From an uncultured Clostridia bacterium (GTDB lineage: Bacteria; Bacillota; Clostridia; RUG12999), in assembly GCA_934792465.1 (NCBI GenBank), contig CAKVOK010000054.1, forward strand, positions 1-22,566: a stretch of DNA of 22,566 bases, read 5' to 3'. Of this stretch, positions 7,743 to 14,475 are shown one piece after another (within the stretch, counting starts at the first letter, position 1; each line of letters opens with the position of its first letter). The translations under genes were made by a program, and so were the position numbers. The notes under the pieces were generated by a model. It worked only from the letters and a program-made list of their open reading frames with translations, was not told where the DNA came from and did no database searches.

Positions 7743-8177
7743 TTATTTATTTTTGATGCCCCGAAATTCTTCGGGAATATCTTCCCGATTCATGTTTTCG
7801 TGGATTTTGCACGTGCCGGCATTCTTTGCCGTTTCATAATACCAATGCTTGTAGTTAAGCATTTTGAGCGTTTTGTTCATCTGTGCCATGCGGTCGAGAA
7901 CAAGCTCACGCTGTCTGTCGATGAGCGCAAGGCGCTTGTCTATAGTCGAATCGCCCTCCATGCACCAATCGATAAATTTTTTGATTTCTTTAATCGGCAT
8001 ATCGGTTTTTTTCAGACATTCTATAATAGCCAGCCAATCCATATCCGAATCCTTGAAAATCCGTATGCCGGACGAATTTCGTTCGACAAAAGGCAAAAGT
8101 CCCTCCCTGTCGTAATACCTCAGCGTTGACGGCGCAACACCTGTTTTTTCTGCCATTTTTCCGATTGTATAATTCAT
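7743..8177 (-). CDS. MerR-family regulator of the AdhR/NmlR type
   Basis: The 144-residue protein has the winged-helix N terminus of MerR proteins (YTIGKMAEKTGVAPSTLRYY, then EGLLPFVERNSSGIRIF), a dimerisation helix (about 80-108) and a short C-terminal region. Cys54 (AIIECLKKTDMPI) sits where AdhR and NmlR-type aldehyde/thiol sensors carry their conserved cysteine, and Cys72 is a second candidate. I use the ATG at 8175-8177 because GGGGAG lies 10 nt upstream. A TTG six codons earlier is inside that site. It is divergent from an iron-dependent alcohol dehydrogenase whose promoter contains the matching palindrome at 8217-8236, so it most likely activates that gene. The inducer is inferred, not seen. 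Confidence 0.9.
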   Translation of the reverse strand: MNYTIGKMAEKTGVAPSTLRYYDREGLLPFVERNSSGIRIFKDSDMDWLAIIECLKKTDMPIKEIKKFIDWCMEGDSTIDKRLALIDRQRELVLDRMAQMNKTLKMLNYKHWYYETAKNAGTCKIHENMNREDIPEEFRGIKNK

Positions 8178-8213
8178 TTTTTCAATTCTCCCCAAATTTT
8201 TTCAAAAAAACCC

Positions 8214-8244
8214 TTGACTTAAAGTGCACTTTAAGTTGTATAAT
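8214..8244 (+). promoter_or_regulatory. MerR-type promoter with 20-bp palindromic operator
   Basis: TTGACT (8214-8219) and TATAAT (8239-8244) are separated by 19 bp, two more than optimal, the hallmark of promoters that MerR proteins activate by twisting the DNA. The perfect palindrome ACTTAAAGTGCACTTTAAGT (8217-8236) fills the spacer. Its half-sites, CTTAAAG-N4-CTTTAAG, agree with the inverted repeat described for Bacillus AdhR-type regulators. It points toward the alcohol dehydrogenase. Confidence 0.9.
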
Positions 8245-8442
8245 ATTATTGAATCCGATAAGTTATATATTAAGTATAACATAATTCGGACATGATTGTC
8301 AATAACAAATATTTTTATGCCGGCGAAAAAGCGGCGGAAAGGAGATTTTCATATGGCATATTCATAAAACAGCATACGGTATAATCGGATATGGTCGGTA
8401 TAGCAGCCGATGAGATGAATTAAAAAAGAGGAGAGATAAAAC
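8245..8442 (+). other. Long leader of the alcohol dehydrogenase gene
   Basis: About 190 nt separate the promoter from the gene. It holds a hairpin, GTTATA/TATAAC nested between TCCGA and TTCGGA (about 8252-8290). It also holds an AAAGGAG ribosome binding site followed 8 nt later by a four-codon frame ATG-GCA-TAT-TCA-TAA. A further unled frame of ten codons ends just before the true ribosome binding site. This may be the remnant of a lost first gene of the operon or a real leader. No known riboswitch is evident. Confidence 0.4.
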
Positions 8443-9606
8443 ATGAAATTTGATTTTAATTATTACAATCCGACAAAAATTTATTTTGGAAAAACAGCTC
8501 TGAACAATTTATCCGCAGAACTTGAAAACTACGGAAAAACCGTGCTGTTTATGTACGGCAAAGGCTCGGTGAAGAAGAGCGGACTTTATGACGATGTAAT
8601 CGGGATTTTGAAAAAAGCCGGCAAAAACGTTGCAGAGCTTGCGGGCATAAAATCCAATCCGACATATAATCAGCTTCTGGAGGGCGCACGCCTTGTACGT
8701 GAGAACAACGTTGATTTGATTCTTGCCGTAGGCGGCGGTTCGGTTATAGACTGCGCAAAGGCAATTTCCGTTTCGGCATACTGCGACGGCGACCCGTGGC
8801 AGAAATACTGGATTGATTTTGAGGAAGTAACCGGAAAAATCGTGCCTGTCGGCGCAATACTCACAATGGCGGGAACAGGTTCGGAAATGAACGGCGGTTC
8901 TGTTATAACCAACGAAGAAAAAATGCTGAAAAACGGCAGAGTATTCCCGGCAAACGTAAATCCGAAGTTTTCGATTCTCAATCCGGAATATACCTATACA
9001 GTGCCGAAATATCAGATGGCAAGCGGCATTTTCGATACCATGTCGCATCTTATGGAGCAGTATTTTTCCGGTGATGATGACAACACAACGGATTATATTC
9101 TGGAGGGCGTTATGCGCTCGCTGATACACAGTGCCGCCGCTGCGATGAAAAATCAGCAGGATTACGAGGCAAGAAGCAATATTATGTGGTGCGCTGCGAT
9201 AGGTCTTAATACTGTTACGGGTCTTTCCAAGGAACAGGATTGGGAGGTTCATATGATTGAACATCAGATAGGCGCATATACGGACTGTGCGCACGGCGCA
9301 GGACTTGCCGCAATATCGGTGCCGTATTATAAATATGTTTATCCGTACGGAAAAGAAAAATTTGTACGTTTTGCGAAGAATGTATGGGACATAAATACAG
9401 ATTCTATGACAGCTGACGAAGCGGCGGAAGCAGGAATCGAAAAACTTAAAGAATTTATAAAGCTTATCGAGCTGCCGCTTACATTGCGTGAACTCGGTGC
9501 GACGGAAGAAATGCTGCCGCTTATTGCGGAATCGACCGTTAAAGGCGGGGGATATAAGCAGATGGACGCAGAGGATATTTTAAAGGTATTGAAAGAAAGT
9601 TATTAA
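8443..9606 (+). CDS. Iron-containing alcohol dehydrogenase (butanol dehydrogenase/YqhD type)
   Basis: The 387-residue product belongs to the group III metal-dependent alcohol dehydrogenases and would reduce aldehydes with NAD(P)H in the cytoplasm. VGGGSVID (96-103) is the dinucleotide-binding loop, followed by TMAGTGSEMNGGSVIT. The iron or zinc ligands Asp198 and His202 (GIFDTMSH), His270 (VHMIEH) and His284 (CAHGAG) have the spacing known from YqhD and FucO. GAGGAG lies 9 nt before the ATG. The gene is divergent from the MerR regulator, carries the MerR-type promoter at 8214-8244, and ends at a strong terminator, so it is a single-gene transcript. Aldehyde detoxification fits the regulator type, but a fermentative role cannot be excluded. 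Confidence 0.94.
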   Translation: MKFDFNYYNPTKIYFGKTALNNLSAELENYGKTVLFMYGKGSVKKSGLYDDVIGILKKAGKNVAELAGIKSNPTYNQLLEGARLVRENNVDLILAVGGGSVIDCAKAISVSAYCDGDPWQKYWIDFEEVTGKIVPVGAILTMAGTGSEMNGGSVITNEEKMLKNGRVFPANVNPKFSILNPEYTYTVPKYQMASGIFDTMSHLMEQYFSGDDDNTTDYILEGVMRSLIHSAAAAMKNQQDYEARSNIMWCAAIGLNTVTGLSKEQDWEVHMIEHQIGAYTDCAHGAGLAAISVPYYKYVYPYGKEKFVRFAKNVWDINTDSMTADEAAEAGIEKLKEFIKLIELPLTLRELGATEEMLPLIAESTVKGGGYKQMDAEDILKVLKESY

Positions 9607-9613
9607 TAAAGAG

Positions 9614-9657
9614 GGACTGCAAACGATTTGCCTAATCATTTGCAGTCCTGTTTTTTT
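9614..9657 (+). terminator. Rho-independent terminator of the alcohol dehydrogenase gene
   Basis: GGACTGCAAA (9614-9623) pairs perfectly with TTTGCAGTCC (9639-9648) and is followed by TGTTTTTTT. It starts 8 nt after the stop codon, so the single-gene transcript ends here. Confidence 0.92.
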
Positions 9658-9681
9658 GATTGAATTATATATTGTGCACTT

Positions 9682-10040
9682 TTATAAGTTTTCCTTGTTT
9701 TCAAAAGCGAATATCTTGATAATGGCAAATGCTGCGGGTACTGCAAGGATTGCCGATAAAATCAAGGATACAAGCTTCGACATATTCATAATATTGAAGT
9801 TATAAATATGATTGCGTGCTGTGCAATAAACGACGGTATATAGGACATCATATATTTTACAAGTCCGCCGAAAGTAGGGGAACAGCGAAAAGTAATCTTG
9901 CTGTTCAGAAGATAGCCTACGGTGAGCGAAAGTACATATCCTACGGTGAAAGCAATCTGCATAGGAACGAAAAATGTCAAAATATAAGATGAAACTATGC
10001 ATACAAGCGTGTTTATTATTCCGAAAATACTGAATGACAA
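9682..10040 (-). pseudogene. GtrA-like membrane protein split by a frameshift
   Basis: Two overlapping frames together make a typical small four-helix GtrA protein. The first (10040 to 9786) gives FSIFGIINTLVCIVSSYI, then YVLSLTVGYLLNSKITF, the family's conserved loop, and YIPSFIAQHAIIFI. The second (from about 9810 to 9682) supplies the last helix, KLVSLILSAILAVPAAFAII, and a KIFAF end. One missing base near 9790-9815 separates them. The apparent start is TTG at 10040, but the frame is open back to the stop of the phosphatase gene, 22 nt upstream. GtrA proteins are thought to move polyprenyl-linked sugars across the membrane. Whether this is a true pseudogene or a sequence error is open. Confidence 0.75.
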
Positions 10041-10061
10041 AAATTTCCGTGCAAAAAACGT

Positions 10062-10652
10062 TTACTTGAAACGACTCGCAAAAGACGGTTTGTATTCTTG
10101 TCTTTTTATTATATTTTCCTTGCGGACGATATAACTTCTTTCGGCAAGTGCGCCGACAGGGTCGTCGGAAACGGAATCGGAATAAAATTCGTTTATTTTA
10201 TAATCCGGCATATACGCTTCAAGACGTTTGACCTTTTCTTCTCCGTAGCAGTTTTCGCCGGTGTATTTGCCGGTATGCGCATCGACTATTGAAGCTATGA
10301 GATATTCAATACCGAGCCTTTCACATATAGGTTTGAGCAAAAACTCCGGCGAAGCCGATATTATTATGTCGTCCGGGGCTTGCTGCCGCAAATAATATTG
10401 TTTTATATTTTTGATATGTGAATCCCAAAAGCTGCGTAGTGCCTCGTCTATATCGGGGATGCCCTTTAAAAACGAATACATTTTTTCTTTAAATTCGGTT
10501 TTGGTATAATAACCGATTATATAAAGGAAAAAAGACCATGCGGTTACAAAAAAGTATTTTCGGGTTTTCGGATATTTAAAAAACGTATATTTGTAAAAAT
10601 CGGCAGTGCTGTCGCCGTCATATATGGTTTTGTCAAAATCATATGCATTCAT
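10062..10652 (-). CDS. HAD-IB family phosphatase
   Basis: The 196-residue protein starts MNAYDFDKTIYDGDST, the DxDxT nucleophile motif of haloacid dehalogenase-type phosphatases (Asp5 and Asp7). IIISASPEFL carries the motif II serine, and EFYSDSVSDDPV near residue 158 supplies the acidic motif IV. A hydrophobic stretch (FFVTAWSFFLYIIGYY) in the cap region suggests membrane contact, as in lipid-linked phosphate phosphatases. The ATG at 10650-10652 is preferred over a TTG two codons earlier because GAGGG lies 6 nt before it. The next gene downstream is the broken GtrA-like gene, 21 nt away, so the pair may have served glycan lipid carrier metabolism; this is inference from context. The substrate is unknown. 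Confidence 0.85.
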   Translation of the reverse strand: MNAYDFDKTIYDGDSTADFYKYTFFKYPKTRKYFFVTAWSFFLYIIGYYTKTEFKEKMYSFLKGIPDIDEALRSFWDSHIKNIKQYYLRQQAPDDIIISASPEFLLKPICERLGIEYLIASIVDAHTGKYTGENCYGEEKVKRLEAYMPDYKINEFYSDSVSDDPVGALAERSYIVRKENIIKRQEYKPSFASRFK

Positions 10653-10666
10653 ATACAACCCTCATT

Positions 10667-10706
10667 ATTATATGAACAAAAGGCTGTTGTCAAGCAACAG
10701 CCTTTT
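10667..10706 (-). terminator. Terminator of ispH-rpsA, overlapping a possible promoter
   Basis: AAAAGGCTGTTG (10678-10689) pairs with CAACAGCCTTTT (10695-10706) around a 5-nt loop, 24 nt after the stop codon at 10730; the strand ends CCTTTTGTTC. On the minus strand the loop and arm contain TTGACA (10688-10693), followed 15 bp later by TATAAT (10667-10672). The terminator may therefore overlap a promoter for the HAD phosphatase gene. The spacer is short and the start site would be almost at the ribosome binding site, so the promoter is uncertain. Confidence 0.75.
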
Positions 10707-10729
10707 GCTTATGTTTTTTATGTGTGAAA

Positions 10730-13060
10730 TTATTCCTCAACAGGTGTTTCTTCTGCAGGAGCCTCTTCTGCAGGAGCTTCTTCAACAGGAGCTTCTTCAA
10801 CAGGTGTTTCTTCTGTAGGTGTTTCTTCTGCAGGAGCTTCTTCAACAGGAGCCTCTTCAACAGGAGCCTCTTCGGCAGGTACTTCTTCGGCTGCTTCGTC
10901 CGCAAGAGCTTCTTTGATTGAAAGCGAAACCTTGCCTTCGTCCTCTTTGATTTCGATAATCTTAGCCTTTACATCCATACCCGGCTGCAATGCACTTGCA
11001 ACAGTGTCGATGTGCTGGTTGGAAATCTGAGAAATGTGGATAAGACCGTCAACGCCTTCGATTATTTCAGCAAATGCGCCGAATGCCGCAATTCTTACAA
11101 CCTTACAATCGATGATGTCACCAACATGGTATTTGCTCTTGAAGATTTCCCAAGGATTGTCCTCGATACGTTTGTATCCCAAAGCAACCTTCTGGTTTTC
11201 TTCGTCTATTTCTTTGATATTTACTTCAACAACCTGACCCTCGGAAAGAACTTCGGACGGGTGATTGATTCTTCTCCATGAAATTTCGGAGATGTGGAGC
11301 AGGCAGTCAACACCGTCTATGTCAATGAATGCACCGAACGGTACAAGACGTACAACTGTGCCGTTTGCGATGTCGCCGATTGTGTATTTGGCAACGAATT
11401 TTGTCCACGGATTGTCCTCTTCTTTTTTGCAGCTCAAAGAAATTTTGCCTTTTTCTTTGTCAAGAGCTTTGATGTAAACATCAAGCTCATCGCCTTCTTT
11501 AACAACCTGTGACGGGTGATTAACCTTTTTCCAGGAAAGCTCCGTTACGTGAACAAGACCGTCGATACCTCCGATGTCAACGAATGCACCGAACGGAGTA
11601 ACGGATTTTACGATACCCTTGTATTCTTTGCCAATCTCGGCTTCTGCCCAAAATTCGTCTTTCTTCTTCTGGGATTCTTCTTTGAGAACAGTCTTTATCG
11701 AAGCGATAATTCTTCTGCCCCTGCCGCTTCCTACTTCTATAATCTTAAGCGGGAATGTCTGATCTTTAAGTACGCTTAAATCAGCAATGTATTTTTCGGC
11801 TGCCTGAGATGCCGGAACAAACATTTTGATGCCTTCGCACATAACGTTTACGCCCTTGGGGAGTATTTCGCATACAGTTCCCGAGAGAACTTCGCCTTTT
11901 TCAAAAAGTTCCTGTGCACGGAGCCAGTTCTTTTCGATTTCGAGTTTTTTCTTAGACAGTCTAACCTGTCCGTTTACGTCGTCAACCTGAATTACGAATG
12001 CTTCGATTTCATCGCCGACTTTAACAATATCAGAAGGGGTTAAGTTCGGGTCGTCCGTAAGGTTTGCAAGGTCAATAACGCCGTTGTACTTACAACCGTT
12101 GAGTTCAAGTATAATTTCAGTCGGTTTAACGTCTACAACTACACCTGTAACTGTGTCTCCTGTATTTAAAGTTTTCATTGATTCATCCAGCATTTTCTCA
12201 AATTCGAGATTTGACTGTGATTTAATGTTTTCCATGGTAATAAATACCTCCTTTATAATATGGTCGGGAGTCGATGCCCCGGCCGTTATACCGATGTTTT
12301 CCGAATTTTTGAAAAATTCGGGCTCAATCTCGTCCGCACTCTCAATCCATACGGTTTTGGTGCAGATGGATTTCGCAAGCTCGTACAGTTTTTTTGTATT
12401 GGAGCTTGATTTTCCGCCTATGATAATCATTGCGTCGCTTTGCTTTGCAAGCTCGGCGCATTCCTCCTGCCGTGCTTTTGTGGCGGAACAAACAGTGTTG
12501 TTTATAACGGCATTCGGATTTATTTCAAGAATTTTTTCCGTCAGAGTATTAAATGTCTTTTCGTCGAGAGTGGTCTGTGCGACAACGCTCAGTTTATCTT
12601 CGGGAAAAATGTATTTTTCAATATCGTGTTCATCACCGATTACGGCATAATTTTCACCGCACCAGCCGCAGATACCGATTACCTCCGGGTGGTCTTTGTT
12701 GCCGATGATTACTGTTTTTATGTTGTTTTCGGCATTGCCTGCCGCAATATGATGTATTTTTTTCACATACGGACACGTTAAATCCACAACATCAAACGAT
12801 TCTTTGATTTTTTCTATAATATCTTTTCTTGCGCCGTGAGTTCGGATAATAACGGAATCTCCGGTGAATTTCTCAATATCGTTTTCGGGGATAAGTCCCA
12901 ATGCTTTGAGCCTGTCCACTTCATGCGGATTGTGAATAAGCTCGCCGTATGTATTTATGGTTTTGCCGAGCTTCGCAAGCTTTTCAGCTTCCGAAACGGC
13001 TCGCCTTACGCCGAAACAAAATCCGGCACTTTTTGCTGAATTAATATATATTTCAATCAA
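10730..13060 (-). CDS. ispH-rpsA: IspH-ribosomal protein S1 fusion
   Basis: The 776-residue protein joins two proteins. Residues 1-280 are 4-hydroxy-3-methylbut-2-enyl diphosphate reductase, the last step of the MEP isoprenoid pathway. The iron-sulfur ligands are Cys15 (GFCFGV), Cys96 (LTCPYV) and Cys191 (NTVCSAT), with His43, His74, His124 and Glu126 in the active site. From 300 to 716 there are five S1 RNA-binding repeats (about 302, 389, 477, 562 and 647), the second divergent. The last ~50 residues are an acidic PVEEA-type repeat. This fusion is known in Clostridia. The start is TTG, inside the stop codon of the upstream acyltransferase gene (TTGA), so translation is coupled. A strong internal ribosome binding site lies before Met276. 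Confidence 0.95.
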   Translation of the reverse strand: MIEIYINSAKSAGFCFGVRRAVSEAEKLAKLGKTINTYGELIHNPHEVDRLKALGLIPENDIEKFTGDSVIIRTHGARKDIIEKIKESFDVVDLTCPYVKKIHHIAAGNAENNIKTVIIGNKDHPEVIGICGWCGENYAVIGDEHDIEKYIFPEDKLSVVAQTTLDEKTFNTLTEKILEINPNAVINNTVCSATKARQEECAELAKQSDAMIIIGGKSSSNTKKLYELAKSICTKTVWIESADEIEPEFFKNSENIGITAGASTPDHIIKEVFITMENIKSQSNLEFEKMLDESMKTLNTGDTVTGVVVDVKPTEIILELNGCKYNGVIDLANLTDDPNLTPSDIVKVGDEIEAFVIQVDDVNGQVRLSKKKLEIEKNWLRAQELFEKGEVLSGTVCEILPKGVNVMCEGIKMFVPASQAAEKYIADLSVLKDQTFPLKIIEVGSGRGRRIIASIKTVLKEESQKKKDEFWAEAEIGKEYKGIVKSVTPFGAFVDIGGIDGLVHVTELSWKKVNHPSQVVKEGDELDVYIKALDKEKGKISLSCKKEEDNPWTKFVAKYTIGDIANGTVVRLVPFGAFIDIDGVDCLLHISEISWRRINHPSEVLSEGQVVEVNIKEIDEENQKVALGYKRIEDNPWEIFKSKYHVGDIIDCKVVRIAAFGAFAEIIEGVDGLIHISQISNQHIDTVASALQPGMDVKAKIIEIKEDEGKVSLSIKEALADEAAEEVPAEEAPVEEAPVEEAPAEETPTEETPVEEAPVEEAPAEEAPAEETPVEE
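10733..10888 (-). repeat. Tandem 15-bp repeats encoding an acidic pentapeptide tail
   Basis: The 3' end of ispH-rpsA consists of about ten 15-bp units that encode P-(A/V/T)-E-E-(A/T), running from residue 728 to the last residue, 776. The units differ at a few positions and never break the frame, which favours copy-number change by whole units. Such a tail would be disordered and strongly negative. The repeats explain the long spurious open frames on the opposite strand here. Confidence 0.9.
12233..12254 (-). promoter_or_regulatory. Strong internal ribosome binding site and ATG at the IspH/S1 junction
   Basis: AAAGGAGGT (12246-12254, minus strand) lies 11 nt before the in-frame ATG of Met276 (12233-12235). 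This is the best Shine-Dalgarno match of the fused gene, far better than at its TTG start. Met276 is at the end of the IspH part, about 25 residues before the first S1 repeat. A separate ~500-residue S1 protein could thus be made from the same message. Confidence 0.65.
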
Positions 13061-13647
13061 CCCTTTGAAAGACTGCTTATAGAGTTGTATATAAGCTCTG
13101 CGGCAGCTTTTTCTTTGTTTTCGCTTTCCTCGGCAAGCTTGTTTACTGTTTCTGGCATTATCTGTTTGCCAAGAATAAGCTTTGTACGGTGAAACGGCTT
13201 GTATTCTCCGGAAATATATGCCGGGACTATGGGAACATTCATGCGCTGTGCGATGAGTACGCTTCCGCCGTGAAAGTCTTTGAGTTCAAGCCTTTGCAGA
13301 CGTTTTCCCTGCGGAAATACCAGCAGCCCGTAGCCTTTTTTCAGCACGGACATACAGTGCTTAACGGCAGATATATCCGCCGCACCTCGGTTTAGTGAGA
13401 TTGCACCTATGCTTTTCAGAAAATGACCTATCAGCTTGTTTTTGAAAAGCTCCTTTTTTGCAAGGAATTTAAGCTGCCTGGGCAGCAGTACGGCTATAAG
13501 CGGAGGGTCGTTGTTGCTCTTGTGATTCGAGCAGATAACGAAGCCGCCTTCCGACGGCACATTTTCAACACCCTCGATCACTGCAAAATATATAAGTTTG
13601 TAATATAGCAAAACAAGAAATCTTATTACTGCATAAAAAGCATTCAT
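13057..13647 (-). CDS. plsC: 1-acylglycerol-3-phosphate acyltransferase family protein (PlsC)
   Basis: The 196-residue protein shows the acyltransferase motif H42-x4-D47 (CSNHKSNNDPP) and a shifted motif III, FPQGKRLQ (111-118), where the family usually has FPEGTR. An N-terminal hydrophobic helix (FYAVIRFLVLLYYKLIYFAVI) anchors it to the membrane. It would acylate lysophosphatidate to phosphatidate in phospholipid synthesis. GAGGA lies 8 nt before the ATG. Its TGA overlaps the TTG of ispH-rpsA by four bases, and cmk ends 25 nt upstream. The Gln for Glu change is notable, but the catalytic His-Asp pair is intact. Confidence 0.9.
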   Translation of the reverse strand: MNAFYAVIRFLVLLYYKLIYFAVIEGVENVPSEGGFVICSNHKSNNDPPLIAVLLPRQLKFLAKKELFKNKLIGHFLKSIGAISLNRGAADISAVKHCMSVLKKGYGLLVFPQGKRLQRLELKDFHGGSVLIAQRMNVPIVPAYISGEYKPFHRTKLILGKQIMPETVNKLAEESENKEKAAAELIYNSISSLSKG

Positions 13648-13672
13648 TTACAAATTCCTCTTTCGGCGGAGA

Positions 13673-14353
13673 TTATGACTTTTTATTTATAATGTCCGCT
13701 GTAATATTATATATACGGTCTACCGATTCTTCAAAATTCATGTCCGAGGTATCGACCAATATGGCGTCATCCGCCATTTTCAAAGGAGATATTTCTCTGT
13801 GAGAATCGTTGTAATCACGTTGTTTCATGTCGGAAAGCACGTCTTCAAAACTTTGCGGAGTTCCTCGGAGCGCCAGCTCGTCGAATCTGCGTTTCGCACG
13901 CACATTCACGTCCGCCGTTACGAACAGTTTTACGTCTGCGTCTTTCAATACGCACGTACCTATATCTCTGCCGTCCATGATTACGCTGTATTTTTCGGCA
14001 AGCTTCCTTTGCATATCGACAAGCCTGTTTCTGACAGCGCCGTGACGGGCAACTGCGGAAGCGGCGGCAGACATCTCCGGCAAACGTATTTCCGACGATA
14101 CGTCCTTTCCGCATAAAATGATATGCTGAACGCCGTCCTCGTATATGATGTCTATATCCGCACCGGGAAGAATTTCCGCAAGTGCGGCTTCGTCCGATGT
14201 GTCGGTGTTGTGTAATGCGGCATAATAACCCACGGCTCTGTACATTGCTCCCGTATCTATATATGTAAATCCGAATCTTTTTGCAAGCTCCTTTGCGATT
14301 GTGCTTTTGCCTGCTCCGGACGGACCGTCGATAGCAATTTTAATGCTGTGCAT
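13673..14353 (-). CDS. cmk: Cytidylate kinase
   Basis: The 226-residue product phosphorylates CMP and dCMP with ATP. GPSGAGKST (10-18) is the P-loop. YIDTGAMYRAVGYYA, IMDGRDIGTCVLKDADVKLFV, and the RRFDEL and RDYNDSHREISPL segments are typical of the bacterial enzyme. The ATG at 14351-14353 is chosen because GGAAAGG lies 9 nt before it; the frame also opens at a TTG seven codons earlier, which lies within that site. It is the second gene of the flavoprotein-cmk-plsC-ispH/rpsA series. The 122 nt separating it from the flavoprotein gene are very AT-rich and hold no feature I can name. Confidence 0.96.
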   Translation of the reverse strand: MHSIKIAIDGPSGAGKSTIAKELAKRFGFTYIDTGAMYRAVGYYAALHNTDTSDEAALAEILPGADIDIIYEDGVQHIILCGKDVSSEIRLPEMSAAASAVARHGAVRNRLVDMQRKLAEKYSVIMDGRDIGTCVLKDADVKLFVTADVNVRAKRRFDELALRGTPQSFEDVLSDMKQRDYNDSHREISPLKMADDAILVDTSDMNFEESVDRIYNITADIINKKS

Positions 14354-14475
14354 TGTATCATACCTTTCCGGCAAAAATATGCCACTATTATATTATATAT
14401 GTTTTTTAAGAAAAAAACAAGAGGTTTTTCAAAAAAAATTAAATTTTTTTATAATTTTTTTAAAATTATGCTGTT

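Noticed and set aside
8509..9294. Long open frame antisense to the alcohol dehydrogenase
   Set aside because: Cysteine- and histidine-rich translation with no motif, lying entirely opposite a clear gene; same for antisense frames at 2273-2797, 2730-3290, 12084-12650 and 17009-17476.
10690..10921. Leucine/lysine-rich and phenylalanine-rich open frames over the 3' end of ispH-rpsA
   Set aside because: They are out-of-frame readings of the 15-bp repeats that encode the acidic tail.
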